Shown one piece after another: positions 9,391 through 21,065 of a DNA stretch of 64,000 bases. The notes beneath the pieces are model-generated. The model was given only the letters and a program-made list of their open reading frames with translations. It was not told the origin of the DNA and searched no databases. Position numbers and translations under genes: made by a program. The number at the start of each line of letters is the position of its first letter. The stretch's first letter is position 1. The stretch is taken from NCBI RefSeq assembly GCF_008704555.1, contig NZ_CP023702.1, positions 2,418,001-2,482,000 on the forward strand. Reading direction: 5' to 3'. Source of the DNA: Streptomyces nitrosporeus (GTDB lineage: Bacteria > Actinomycetota > Actinomycetes > Streptomycetales > Streptomycetaceae).

Positions 9391-12300
9391 CTGCGTGCCT
9401 CCTCGACTGTGTCCCCCGTCTCATCGGTGTGTGAAGTGGTCTCGGTGAGCTCGGCCTCCACATCGCGCCGGCCGTCCTTCGCGCCCTGGTGGAAGCCGCC
9501 GAGCCTGCGGCGCAGGGCTTCCTTGTCCAGCGTCCCCTTGCGCTCGGAGGCCGGTGCGGTGGCCGGTGCGGTGATCCTGGGGGTCCGCTTGGGCAGGCCC
9601 TTGTCCGTGAGGCGTTCCGGCGAGGGCGCCGGGTCGGGCACCTCCTCGCCCAGCCCCGAACCGGGGGCCGGCCTGGGCGGCAGCGCCGGGGGCGCGGCGG
9701 TGGGCTGCCGGGGTCCGCGGTCCTCGGCGGCGGGCTGCGCGGTGGCCGCGGCGTCCGTGGGGGCGGCGGGGCCACCGGGAGCCGGGACGGCGGCGGACGC
9801 CGGGGCGGGCCCGGCGGCGGGGCCCTTGCCGGTCCCTTCGCCAGAACCTTCGCCGGCACCTTCGTCGGTGGCCCGTTCGTGACGGTCCGGGCCGATGGCG
9901 TACGGGTCCGGGACGCGCTGCGGCGAGGGCATCCGGACCTGCATGGTGGTCTCGGAGTCCGACTCGACCGGCCGCGAGGGGGACGGCGACGGAGAGGGGG
10001 ACGGCACCTGGGCTGCCGGTGCCCCGGGGGCCGGGGCCTCGGGGGACGCGGTCTCCGGTGCCCCGGCTTCCGGCGCCTCGGGGGAGACGGTCTCCGGGAC
10101 CTCGGCTTCCGGTGCCTCGGAGGCCGGGGCCTCGGGTGCTTCGGGAGCGGAGGCTTCCGCGACGGGCGCCTCCGGCACGGCGGGTTCCGGCGTCCCCGTG
10201 CCGGGCCCGGCCACCGGTGCGGGCCCGGTCGTCACCGTGGCCCCGGGCGCCCCAGCGTCCGGGGCGGCTGCCGCGCCGGTGGCGTCCGGTACGGCGGAAC
10301 CGGTGTCCGAGGCTGCGGGGGCGGCGGCACCGGATCCGGGGGCCGTCCCGGTCTCCGTACCCGCTTCCACGGCCGAGCGTTCCGCGATCGTGCGTTCCGC
10401 GGCGGCGATCAGCGGATCCGGGTCCTGGGTCTGGTTCTGGTCCTGGGACCCGGCCTGGTCCTGGTCCTGGGACCCGGCCTGGTCCTGGCCCTGGTCCGGT
10501 TCCTGGTCGGCCGAACGGGGCGGCAGAGCGTTGGAGTTGGCCTCGGCGACCGATCCCGGCAGGTTCAGGGTGGGCGCGTCCCCAGACATCCTGACCGGCG
10601 GCGGGGAAGCAGCGGGCGGCGCCTCGGGCAGCAGGGCCTGGGGGATGACGACGACAGCGGCCACCCCGTTCCCCTTCTGCTCGCGCAACTGCACCCGTAC
10701 GCCGTGGCGCGCGGCGAGCAGCGAGGTCACCTGGAGCCCCAGTCCCGCTCCGTCCGCCGCCTGTTCGCCGGCCTCGAAGGAGGCCGGGTCGGCCAGCCTG
10801 GCGTTGAGTTCGGCCATCCGGACCGCCGACATGCCGATGCCCTCGTCCTGCACGGAGAGCATCACCTCGCCGGTCTCCAGCAGCCAGCCGGACAGCTCGA
10901 CGCGGGAGTCCGGGGGTGAGAAGGAGGTGGCGTTCTCCAGGAGTTCGGCCACCAGGTGGCTCAGGTCGTCGGCGGCGAAACCGGCGATCTGCGCGTGCGG
11001 CGGCAGGGCCTGGATGGTGACCCGCTCGTACCGTTCGATCTCGCTGACCGCGGCGCGCGCCACGTCCACCAGCGGAATCGGGCCGACGTGCCCCTGGCCG
11101 TGGTCGGCGCCCGCGAGGACCAGCATGTTCTCGCTGTGGCGCCGCATGACGGTGGCCATGTGGTCCAGTTTGAAGAGCGTGGCGAGGCGGTCCGGGTCCT
11201 GTTCGCGCTCCTCCAGCCCCTCGATGACGCCCAGCTGGCGCTCGACCAGGCCGAGGGTGCGCAGCGACAGGTTGACGAAGGTGTGGTGGACGGTGTTCTT
11301 CAGCCGCTCCAGCTGCTCGGTCAGCTCCGCCACGTGCTCCTGGAGCTCCTCGCGCCGGAGTGCGAGTGCCTCGCGATCGGCGATCAGCTCGCCGCGCTCC
11401 GCCTCCAGGGTCTCCAGCCGTCCGGTGGTGCCGTGGTGCAGACCGTGCAGTTTGCCGTGCAGGGCGTTGATGGACCGTACGACCTGGGCGAACTCGTCGT
11501 TGCGTCCCGTGTAGCGGACCGGCTCGGCGGTCTCGGGCTCGGCGGCGATCCGGGCCGCGCCGATCCTGAGGACGGCCAGCGGCTGGGTGAGGGTGCGGGC
11601 CACGGCAGTGGAGACCCCGACGGCGATCAGCAGGCAGCCGCCGAGCAGGGCGAGCCGGAGCTCCAGGGCGGTGACGTCGTCGTCCCGCAGCTGTTCCAGG
11701 CGCTCGACCCGGGCGGTCCCGAGCGCGGACTCGGCGCCGCGCATCCGGTCGATCCGGGCGGAGAGGGCCGCTTCGACCTTCTTCGGGGCGGACCGGCGGT
11801 CCGCGTCGGACAGTTCGGGGCGGTCGGTGAGCCGGGTGAGGTACTTCTCCGCGGTGTTGACCTCGGAACCGGTGACCGTGGAGGCGAATCTGTCCCGGGC
11901 GGCCGGCTTCGCGGCCTGGTCGAACTCGGCGAGGGCGGCCAGCTCCCGTACACGGCTCTGCTGGGCGGCGGCGCTCAGCTCGTCGCGGGTCCGGTCGCCT
12001 TCGCCGTCGCTCCCGTCCTGGGGCTGCACGGGCAGACCGGTGAACGGATCGGTCTGCGGGGCCGCGGGTTCGGTGCCGGGGACCGCGAGGGCCGCCAGGA
12101 GCAGTCCGCGGGTCGCGGACGCCTGCTCCACCGCGTTACCGAGGGCGAGCGGGGCGCGGGTGGCGTCGGCGGCCCGCGGCGGGGTCTTCTCCGCCAGCTC
12201 GTCGGCGAGGTCGTGCAGCTTGGCGATGACGTCGGAGTACGCCTGGAAGGCTTCCAGCGCCGAACCCTTGCCGGTCAGGGCCTCACGGCGGAGCGACGGG

Positions 12301-12737
12301 ACGGTGGAGAGGTCCCGGCGCAGCGAGGCGGGCGCCGCCGGGCTGATCTCGGCCACCTGCTGGTCGACCCGTTCGGCGGCGTCCGAGGAGCCGTTCTCAC
12401 GGTCCTCCTCGCGGCCGGCCGCGATGTGCGCGATGACCTGGTCGCGTTCGTCGGCGAGGGAGTGCGCGAGGGTGATCGCCTGCTGGTTCAGCTCGGCGAG
12501 CGTGACCAGCCGCTGGGACTCGTTGAGGTCGGAGGAGGCACCGAGGGCCGCCGGAGCACCCGCGGCGATCACGGTGATCCCGACGACGGCGACGCCGGCG
12601 ACCAGCCGGCTGCGCACCCGTACGGTCCGCTTGCCCGCACCCACGGCCGGAGGCGTCGCCTCGGGTCCGTCGAGCGTGCTGTCCTTGCTCCGAGGCCGCT
12701 TCTTCTGCACCGGTGCTCGCAATCTTGACTCGTCCAC
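9387..12737 (-). CDS. cvnA: conservon sensor histidine kinase-like protein CvnA
   Basis: 1116 aa from a GTG. The order is: cytosolic basic tail; transmembrane helix about 45-66; extracytoplasmic nitrate/nitrite-sensor-like (NIT) domain about 70-350; second helix about 358-380; HAMP-like region; helical dimer region; HATPase_c domain about 590-705 (LVAELLENATSFSPP, DEGIGMS, GLGLQV). The last 400 residues are a low-complexity Pro/Ala/Glu tail containing repeated DQDQAGSQ units. It acts as the membrane sensor platform of the conservon; the signal is unknown. The tail is longer than in typical CvnA proteins. Confidence 0.92.
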   Translation of the reverse strand: MDESRLRAPVQKKRPRSKDSTLDGPEATPPAVGAGKRTVRVRSRLVAGVAVVGITVIAAGAPAALGASSDLNESQRLVTLAELNQQAITLAHSLADERDQVIAHIAAGREEDRENGSSDAAERVDQQVAEISPAAPASLRRDLSTVPSLRREALTGKGSALEAFQAYSDVIAKLHDLADELAEKTPPRAADATRAPLALGNAVEQASATRGLLLAALAVPGTEPAAPQTDPFTGLPVQPQDGSDGEGDRTRDELSAAAQQSRVRELAALAEFDQAAKPAARDRFASTVTGSEVNTAEKYLTRLTDRPELSDADRRSAPKKVEAALSARIDRMRGAESALGTARVERLEQLRDDDVTALELRLALLGGCLLIAVGVSTAVARTLTQPLAVLRIGAARIAAEPETAEPVRYTGRNDEFAQVVRSINALHGKLHGLHHGTTGRLETLEAERGELIADREALALRREELQEHVAELTEQLERLKNTVHHTFVNLSLRTLGLVERQLGVIEGLEEREQDPDRLATLFKLDHMATVMRRHSENMLVLAGADHGQGHVGPIPLVDVARAAVSEIERYERVTIQALPPHAQIAGFAADDLSHLVAELLENATSFSPPDSRVELSGWLLETGEVMLSVQDEGIGMSAVRMAELNARLADPASFEAGEQAADGAGLGLQVTSLLAARHGVRVQLREQKGNGVAAVVVIPQALLPEAPPAASPPPVRMSGDAPTLNLPGSVAEANSNALPPRSADQEPDQGQDQAGSQDQDQAGSQDQNQTQDPDPLIAAAERTIAERSAVEAGTETGTAPGSGAAAPAASDTGSAVPDATGAAAAPDAGAPGATVTTGPAPVAGPGTGTPEPAVPEAPVAEASAPEAPEAPASEAPEAEVPETVSPEAPEAGAPETASPEAPAPGAPAAQVPSPSPSPSPSRPVESDSETTMQVRMPSPQRVPDPYAIGPDRHERATDEGAGEGSGEGTGKGPAAGPAPASAAVPAPGGPAAPTDAAATAQPAAEDRGPRQPTAAPPALPPRPAPGSGLGEEVPDPAPSPERLTDKGLPKRTPRITAPATAPASERKGTLDKEALRRRLGGFHQGAKDGRRDVEAELTETTSHTDETGDTVEEARS
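10431..10503. repeat. short coding tandem repeat in cvnA tail
   Basis: Repeats based on CCTGGTCCTGGGACCCGG encode alternating Asp/Gln/Ala/Gly/Ser residues (DQDQAGSQ) in the disordered CvnA tail. This is slippage-prone DNA within an otherwise normal frame. Confidence 0.6.
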
Positions 12738-13081
12738 CCTTGAAGCAGAGATGACGCACGGTCACGTGCAATGGGCACCCCGCCCCGTTATGCGCCGTAC
12801 GTCTTCCGACCATTCCAGCGCTTTTGGGAGGGGAGCGCGCATCAACGGCTCCGCCACTCGAACGAGTGAACATCACTCCCGAGACGGCGAACAAGTCTCC
12901 CCAGAGCCGCCGTCAGCCATGCATGGCGGCCCAGGTGGAACTTCCGCCCCTGCTTTGGCAGGATGCCCGCCCGCACGTCCGCGGAGCCCCGCCCTCCGCC
13001 CGGCGGCCTGTTCTGACCTGGTGGTACAGGCCAACACCCGCATCGTGCAGGCCCCGTGAAGGCATCGTGCAGACTGGCCCG
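12738..13081. other. divergent intergenic region, 344 nt
   Basis: It separates the minus-strand cvnA operon from the plus-strand PP2C-like gene and must hold both promoters. No open frame with a good start or coding bias was found, and no clear palindrome or terminator was noticed. Confidence 0.4.
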
Positions 13082-13867
13082 ATGCGCATCGAAGTCGCCA
13101 CCGAGCCCGGCAGGCCGGAACACCCCAACGAGGACTGGGCCTCCGCGTCCGTCCCGGCATCCGGCCTGGGTGGTGTCCTCGTCGTACTCGACGGTGTCAC
13201 GCCGCCGCAGGGGGACGACGGCTGTGTGCACTCGGTGCCCTGGTTCACCACACGACTCGGCGGGACACTGGCCGAACTGTCCGCTTCGCGCCGGGATCTG
13301 ACCCTGGCGGAGGTCCTCGCCCTGTCCATCCGGCACACCGCCGACGCACACCGCTCCACGTGTGACCTTTCTCACGTACGAACGCCTCAGGCGACGGTGG
13401 TCCTCGCGCGGTGGGACGCCTCACGTGTCGAGCACCTGGTGCTCTCCGACTCGGTCCTGCTCCTCCAGGCACCGGACGGCACGGTCCGGCCGGTCCTGGA
13501 CGACCGCCTCGACCGCCTTCCGCCGGGCACGCTGGCCACCGAGGCGATCGCGGACGCCCGGGCGCGGAACAAGGAGGGCGGCTTCTTCACCGCCGCGGCC
13601 GACCCCCGGGTGGTCTCGCGCGCGGTGACCGGCGAGAGCCCCCGCTCCCGGGTGCGGGCGCTGGCGGCGCTGACCGACGGCGCGAGCCGCTGGACCCAGA
13701 TGTTCGAGGAGGGCGACTGGTCCGCCGCGTTCGCGCTGCTGCGCGAGGAGGGCCCCCAGGGGCTGATCGACCGCGTGCGGGAACTGGAACGGGCGGACAC
13801 CGGGCGGGTGTTCCTGCGCCGCGGCAAACAGCACGACGACGCCACGGCGGTCCTCGCCGAGCTGTAG
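13082..13867 (+). CDS. PP2C-like protein phosphatase family protein
   Basis: 261 aa from ATG 13082. It shows a PP2C/SpoIIE-type outline: GRPEHPNEDWASASVP near the start (the metal-site Asp region), VLDGVTPP for the DG motif, an ALTDGASR segment and a final KQHDDATAVLAEL for the conserved DDxT(A) motif. This suggests a soluble metal-dependent phosphatase or close relative acting on phosphoproteins. It is divergent from the conservon and could act on its signalling, but that is only positional inference. Confidence 0.7.
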   Translation: MRIEVATEPGRPEHPNEDWASASVPASGLGGVLVVLDGVTPPQGDDGCVHSVPWFTTRLGGTLAELSASRRDLTLAEVLALSIRHTADAHRSTCDLSHVRTPQATVVLARWDASRVEHLVLSDSVLLLQAPDGTVRPVLDDRLDRLPPGTLATEAIADARARNKEGGFFTAAADPRVVSRAVTGESPRSRVRALAALTDGASRWTQMFEEGDWSAAFALLREEGPQGLIDRVRELERADTGRVFLRRGKQHDDATAVLAEL

Positions 13868-13961
13868 GCGGCCGGGGCGGGCGAAGGCCCCGGGCGGACA
13901 GGCACCGGAAGGGCGGAGGCGCGGCGGGGCGGAGGCGGCCGGGCCGGGGACGGCGGCTCCC

Positions 13962-14444
13962 TCAGCTCTCCGCCCGTGCGTTCAAGTGGTGCAGCAGGCG
14001 GGCCAGTTCCGCCACCTCCGTACGGTCCCAGTCCGCCAGCTTGCTGGCGTACCGCAACCGCCGGGCGTCACGGACCCGCCGGAAGCGGGCCAGCCCCTCG
14101 CCGGTCAGCCGGACGAGCGAGACCCGCCCGTCGGCCGGGTCACTCTCACGGGACACCAGACCGAGCTCCTCCAGGGCGCGCAGCTGCCGGCTCATGGTCG
14201 CCCTGCCGACACCGAAGTAGGCGGCGAGGTCCGTGGGGCGCTGCCGGTCCGCCGACTCCAGGCGGACGAGCAGCCCGTAGGCACCTGGCTCCAGGTCGGG
14301 ATGGACCTCGCGGGCCATCTCCCCGGAATTGGCCCGCGCCCGGCGCAGGAAGACCGCCAACTCGCGCTCCAGCTCCAGGAATTCCTGGTCCACCCCGCTC
14401 CGGCCCGTCGCGCCGGGTTCACTCCCGCTTCCGCTCCCGTGCAC
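13962..14444 (-). CDS. MarR family transcriptional regulator
   Basis: 160 aa from the GTG at 14444, preceded by GAGGGG about 9 nt upstream; the longer in-frame start at 14624 lacks support. The winged helix is clear: LAAYFGVGRATMSRQLRALEELGLVSRESDPADGR, including the beta-wing with the DxR motif. It is divergent from the GH25 lysozyme gene, with a shared promoter region at 14445-14695. Confidence 0.9.
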   Translation of the reverse strand: MHGSGSGSEPGATGRSGVDQEFLELERELAVFLRRARANSGEMAREVHPDLEPGAYGLLVRLESADRQRPTDLAAYFGVGRATMSRQLRALEELGLVSRESDPADGRVSLVRLTGEGLARFRRVRDARRLRYASKLADWDRTEVAELARLLHHLNARAES

Positions 14445-14695
14445 GTCAGCACCCCTCGTACGCTTTCGGGCCGATGAAAGTTTCCGTCCACCGCGGCCAT
14501 CACCGCAGCTCGGCCAGTATTTCGCAGGAGTAGACCTTAGGCGGAGCCCGGGCCCTCTTCCGCAAGGGCTGTCTACGTGCGTAGAGTCGAAATGCCGAGG
14601 TGGCATGTCCACACCATGGCGCACGCCGTTCAGGAGTGTCCCGCACCCGCTCCTGGGTCATGAGCTCCCCCCACCGAGCCTTCGGAGGCATCCAG

Positions 14696-15541
14696 ATGCC
14701 CGTGCACAGATCCGGAACCGCAAAGACGCTCCGCCCGCGCCTCGCCGCCGCGGGCACGCTCCTCTCCGCCCTCGCCCTGCTGCTCACCCTCCCCGGGGCG
14801 GCGTCGGCGGCCGACAGCTCCGTCATCCCCGAGCGGGGTACGGCGAGGATGGGCCAGGGCGTCATCGCCCATGACGGCCAGAAGGGCGGCGCCGCGCCCA
14901 TAGGCACCGCCGCCGTCCAGACCGAAGGGGTGGACGTCAGCAGCCACCAGGGCAACGTCGCCTGGTCGACGCTGTGGAACAGCGGCGTGAAGTGGGCCTA
15001 TGTGAAGGCCACCGAGGGGACCTACTACAAGAACACCTACTTCGCGCAGCAGTACAACGGGTCGTACAACGTCGGGATGATCCGCGGCAGCTACCACTTC
15101 GCCACCCCGGACACCACCAGCGGCGCGGCCCAGGCCAACTACTTCGTGGACAACGGCGGCGGCTGGTCCAGGGACGGCAAGACCCTGCCCGGCGTGCTGG
15201 ACATCGAGTGGAACCCGTACGGAGCGCAGTGCTACGGCAAGACCCAGGCCGGCATGGTGGCCTGGATCCGCGACTTCGTGAACACCTACAAGGCGCGCAC
15301 GGGCCGGGACGCGGTGATCTACACCGCGACCAGCTGGTGGACGACCTGCACCGGCAACAACGCGAGCTTCGGCACCACCAACCCGCTCTGGGTGGCCCGC
15401 TACAACACCACCGTCGGCGAACTCCCGGCCGGCTGGGGCTTCTACACGATGTGGCAGTACACCTCGTCCGGTCCCACCGTCGGCGACCACAACCGCTTCA
15501 ACGGCGCACTGGACCGCGTCCAGGCCCTCGCGAACGGCTGA
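14696..15541 (+). CDS. secreted GH25 lysozyme (N,O-diacetylmuramidase type)
   Basis: 281 aa from ATG 14696 with GGAGG at about 14684. A signal peptide (basic start, hydrophobic LLSALALLLTLPG, ASA cleavage) leads to a short propeptide-like segment and a GH25 domain. The catalytic Asp/Glu strands are seen in GVDVSSHQG and VLDIEW. The enzyme cleaves the beta-1,4 MurNAc-GlcNAc bond, and Streptomyces members such as cellosyl are extracellular. A strong hairpin terminator follows. Confidence 0.93.
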   Translation: MPVHRSGTAKTLRPRLAAAGTLLSALALLLTLPGAASAADSSVIPERGTARMGQGVIAHDGQKGGAAPIGTAAVQTEGVDVSSHQGNVAWSTLWNSGVKWAYVKATEGTYYKNTYFAQQYNGSYNVGMIRGSYHFATPDTTSGAAQANYFVDNGGGWSRDGKTLPGVLDIEWNPYGAQCYGKTQAGMVAWIRDFVNTYKARTGRDAVIYTATSWWTTCTGNNASFGTTNPLWVARYNTTVGELPAGWGFYTMWQYTSSGPTVGDHNRFNGALDRVQALANG

Positions 15542-15573
15542 GGAGACCCGCGGGCGGCGATCCCCCCGCACCC

Positions 15574-15614
15574 GCCGGGCCCCGGTGACCGCCCCACGGT
15601 CACCGGGGCCCGGC
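15574..15614 (+). terminator. hairpin terminator after GH25 lysozyme
   Basis: Perfect 18-bp inverted repeat (15574-15591 with 15597-15614) around a 5-nt loop, 33 nt after the lysozyme stop. There is no T-run, as is usual in Streptomyces. Confidence 0.75.
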
Positions 15615-15660
15615 CGCGTCCGGCCCGGCCGCGCCATCCGCCAGTGGCGCACCGCCACCC

Positions 15661-15696
15661 CGCTATGCATCATGTGTATACGCTCTATGTATAGTC
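15661..15696 (+). promoter_or_regulatory. AT-rich promoter island before deacetylase gene
   Basis: A conspicuous AT-rich stretch with repeated TATGCAT / GTATAC / TATGTATAG elements; TATAGT at 15690-15695 is a good -10 candidate for the deacetylase gene that starts 52 nt later. The nested short palindromes could be a repressor site. Confidence 0.4.
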
Positions 15697-15746
15697 ACGG
15701 CGTGCCGCGCCACGGGGGTGCGGACCGGTTCCGGGAGTGACGTGCT

Positions 15747-16511
15747 GTGCCCAGAGAGATGACGCCGCGCGGTCGCAGGTTGACCGCCGCGCTTGTGACG
15801 GTCCTCACCTTCGCGCTGGCCGGCTGCACGATGGAGACGACCGCCCCCGGCGCGGCACGGGGCGACGCCGCGTCCGACGCCAAGGGCGAGTTCGGGCCGG
15901 TGGACTGCCGCGAGGCGAAGTGCATCGCGCTGACCTTCGACGCGGGTCCGGGCGAGGACACCCCGCGGCTCCTGGACATCCTCAAGGAGGAGAAGGTCCC
16001 GGCGACGTTCTTCCTGCTGGGCAAGAAGCACGTGCTCAAGTACCCCGAGGTGGTGCGCCGCATCGCGGCGGAGGGGCACGAGGTCGCCAACCACACCTGG
16101 ACCCACCGGATCCTGACGGACCACGAGCCGGAGGAGATCCGGGCCGAGCTGGAGAGGACCCAGCTGGCGATAGAGGAGATCACCGGGAAGAAGCCCCGGC
16201 TGATGCGCCCGCCGCAGGGCCGCACCGACGACACCGTCTCCCGGATCAGCAAGGAGCTCGGGCTCTCCCAGGTCCTGTGGAGCGCGACCGCCAAGGACTA
16301 CTCCACCGAGGACCCGGCGCTGATACGGAGGCGGATCCTCGACCAGGCGGACAAGGACGGGATCATCCTCCTGCACGACATCTACAGGGGGACGGTCCCT
16401 GCGGTACCCGGCATCATCGGCACGCTGAAGGAACGCGGCTACACCTTCGTGACCGTCCCCCAGCTGATGGCCCCCGCCGAGCCGGTACCGGGCACGGTCT
16501 ACCGCCCCTGA
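15747..16511 (+). CDS. lipoprotein polysaccharide deacetylase (CE4/NodB)
   Basis: 254 aa from GTG 15747. A lipobox (ALAGC, Cys at about residue 29) predicts a membrane-anchored lipoprotein. NodB motifs are present: TFDAGPG (motif 1), NHTWTH (zinc His pair), RPPQGRTDD and ILLHDIY. In motif 1 the usual second Asp of TFDDGP is Ala, so one metal ligand differs while the catalytic first Asp remains. It probably deacetylates cell-wall amino sugars. It pairs in position with the upstream muramidase. Confidence 0.9.
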   Translation: MPREMTPRGRRLTAALVTVLTFALAGCTMETTAPGAARGDAASDAKGEFGPVDCREAKCIALTFDAGPGEDTPRLLDILKEEKVPATFFLLGKKHVLKYPEVVRRIAAEGHEVANHTWTHRILTDHEPEEIRAELERTQLAIEEITGKKPRLMRPPQGRTDDTVSRISKELGLSQVLWSATAKDYSTEDPALIRRRILDQADKDGIILLHDIYRGTVPAVPGIIGTLKERGYTFVTVPQLMAPAEPVPGTVYRP

Positions 16512-16547
16512 GCCCCGCCGGGGCCCCGGGCCGGCCGGCACACGCGA

Positions 16548-16580
16548 CGGCCCGCCCTCCCCTCCGGGAGGAACGGGCCG
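16548..16580. terminator. bidirectional hairpin between deacetylase and lon
   Basis: An inverted repeat (CGGCCCG ... CGGGCCG with an inner CTCCC/GGGAG stem) lies in the 116-nt gap between two convergent genes, so it likely ends both transcripts. Confidence 0.6.
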
Positions 16581-16627
16581 CCCGTACCGGCCGTGCGCGG
16601 GGTGCCGCGCCCGTCACCGCGTGGCGC

Positions 16628-19051
<2,424 letters not shown>

Positions 19052-19412
19052 GATCTCCCCTTCGGCAGACAAGTTGAGCTATGCCGACTCAATGCTTGTG
19101 AGCCCCGGAATGTTCCCCACCCCGTGTTCGCTCTCAGCGATCACAGGTCCTCACCCCCGCACGAGGCCCCGCACCCCCTCCGCACACGCTTCCGTACGAG
19201 GCCCCGCAGGACCGCGCACCCCGGTCCGCCGCTCCCAGGGCAGCGCCGGGCGCGGTCCCGGCATTCCCGGACCCCGCGCCGGCGGGCGGCCCGAAGGGGA
19301 CATGAGCCCGGCCGCCGGGCGGGCGGCGGAAAAGGCGCGGCCCGGAGGGCCGGTCCCGGAGAGGATGGGCGGACGACGACAGCCGCACGACCGGAGACCG
19401 GAGACCGCACTG
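19052..19412. other. divergent intergenic region, 361 nt
   Basis: It holds the HAIR element near the lon start. The rest is very GC-rich with two short direct copies of ACGAGGCCCCGCA; no further gene is supported. Confidence 0.4.
19073..19093 (-). promoter_or_regulatory. HAIR element (HspR operator) upstream of lon
   Basis: GTTGAGC and ACTCAAT are separated by exactly 7 nt, matching the HAIR consensus CTTGAGT-N7-ACTCAAG at 12 of 14 arm positions. HspR is known to repress lon in Streptomyces lividans through such a site. Confidence 0.85.
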
Positions 19413-20093
19413 ATGCCCGCCACGGACGCCCGCACCCCCGTCACCCTCGACCGGCACGAAGGGCCCTACGGAGAGGTGGTGCTGCGGGAGCGCGGCGGCC
19501 ACTTCGAGATCATCGCCAACGGGTGCTTCCTGATGGACACCTCCGACGGACGGTCCGAGCGCCTGCTGGTCGACGCGGCGCTGGCCGCGCTGCCCGGCGG
19601 GCGCCCGGAGCCCGCCCTGCTCATCGGCGGCCTGGGGGTCGGCTTCTCCCTGGTGCGCGCCGCCGGCTCCCGCTGGGGCAGGATCGTGGTCGTCGAACGG
19701 GAGCAGGCCGTCGTCGACTGGCACCTGGAGGGCCCGCTGGCCCGGATCTCCGAAGCCGCCCTCGCCGACCCGCGTACGGAGATCCTCCGCACAGACCTCG
19801 TCGCCCACCTCCACACCACTACGGAGCGTTACGACGCTCTGTGTCTGGACATCGACAACGGGCCCGACTGGACGGTCACCGAGGACAACGGAAGTCTCTA
19901 TTCCGCCACCGGTCTGGCGGCCTGCCGGGCCCGTCTGACGCCCGGCGGGGTGCTCGCCGTGTGGTCCGCACAGCCTTCCGCCGCGTTCGAGGAAGCACTG
20001 CGGAATGCCGGGTTCCACGCGGTACGGACCGAAGAAGTAGCCGTTGCCCGAGGTGTTCCGGACGTGGTCCATCTCGCACTGCGCGGGGACTGA
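19413..20093 (+). CDS. spermidine synthase-like methyltransferase-fold protein
   Basis: 226 aa from ATG 19413. A Rossmann core of the polyamine aminopropyltransferase family is visible: LIGGLGVGFSLVRA (motif I), VVVEREQAVVDWH (motif II acidic residue), DALCLDIDNGPDW and LTPGGVLAVWS. It is shorter than true spermidine synthases and lacks a clear Gln/Tyr gatekeeper set, so the reaction is uncertain. Such spermine/spermidine synthase-like proteins are common orphans in Streptomyces. Confidence 0.8.
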   Translation: MPATDARTPVTLDRHEGPYGEVVLRERGGHFEIIANGCFLMDTSDGRSERLLVDAALAALPGGRPEPALLIGGLGVGFSLVRAAGSRWGRIVVVEREQAVVDWHLEGPLARISEAALADPRTEILRTDLVAHLHTTTERYDALCLDIDNGPDWTVTEDNGSLYSATGLAACRARLTPGGVLAVWSAQPSAAFEEALRNAGFHAVRTEEVAVARGVPDVVHLALRGD

Positions 20094-20327
20094 ACCCCCT
20101 CCCCGTACGCACGGTCCCGCTCTCCCGCCGCGAAAGCGCCGTACGGGTGCCGGGCGGCCCCCTCCGCGGGGGCCGCTCCCGCGGACCGGACAACACCCTG
20201 CGTAGCCGAGAGCCCTCTTCTCCCCTTACGCTGCTGAGCGGTACAGGGGCTGTGACCCACGAAATCCACGAGCGAAAACCGTGTCCCGGGGGGAATGGCC
20301 TCCGCGAGAACGGGCAGGGGCGGGGCG

Positions 20328-21065
20328 ATGGAACAGACACACACCACCCACAACGGCGTCGCGGCCACCCCCGGGGCCCAGCGCCGGGTCCTGGTGGTCG
20401 AGGACGACGCGACGATCGTCGATGCCGTCTCCGCCCGTCTGCGGGCCGAGGGCTTTCTGGTGCAGACCGCACTGGACGGGCCCGCGGCCGTGGACGCGGC
20501 CGAGGCATGGCAGCCGGACCTGATGGTGCTCGACATCATGCTTCCCGGCTTCGACGGCCTGGAGGTCTGCCGCCGGGTGCAGGCCCAGCGGCCGGTGCCG
20601 GTGCTGATGCTCACCGCACGGGACGACGAGACCGACATGCTGGTCGGGCTCGGGGTCGGCGCCGACGACTACATGACGAAGCCGTTCTCCATGCGCGAGC
20701 TGGCCGCGCGGGTGCACGTCCTGCTGCGGCGGGTCGAGCGCGCGGCGCTGGCCGCCGTGACGCCGCGCAGCGGCATCCTCCGGCTCGGCGAGCTGGAGAT
20801 CGACCACGCGCAGCGCCGGGTCCGGGTGCGCGCCGACGACGTCCACCTCACGCCGACCGAGTTCGACCTGCTGGTCTGCCTGGCCAACACCCCCCGGGCG
20901 GTGCTCTCCCGGGAGCAGCTGCTGGCCGAGGTGTGGGACTGGGCCGACGCGTCCGGCACGCGCACCGTCGACAGCCACATCAAGGCGCTGCGCCGGAAGA
21001 TCGGCGCCGAGCGCATCCGTACCGTGCACGGTGTCGGCTACGCCCTGGAGACCCCCGCGCCATGA
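20328..21065 (+). CDS. OmpR/PhoB family response regulator
   Basis: 245 aa from ATG 20328; another in-frame ATG at 20295 with a G-run just upstream is possible. The receiver has RRVLVVEDDA, the phospho-acceptor Asp69 in LMVLDIMLPGFDG, a T/S switch (LTARDD) and K in TKPFSM. The DNA-binding winged helix runs from about 150 (LTPTEFDLLVCLANTPR to RTVHGVGYALE). It overlaps the kinase gene by 4 nt, so the two form a coupled two-component system. Confidence 0.95.
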   Translation: MEQTHTTHNGVAATPGAQRRVLVVEDDATIVDAVSARLRAEGFLVQTALDGPAAVDAAEAWQPDLMVLDIMLPGFDGLEVCRRVQAQRPVPVLMLTARDDETDMLVGLGVGADDYMTKPFSMRELAARVHVLLRRVERAALAAVTPRSGILRLGELEIDHAQRRVRVRADDVHLTPTEFDLLVCLANTPRAVLSREQLLAEVWDWADASGTRTVDSHIKALRRKIGAERIRTVHGVGYALETPAP

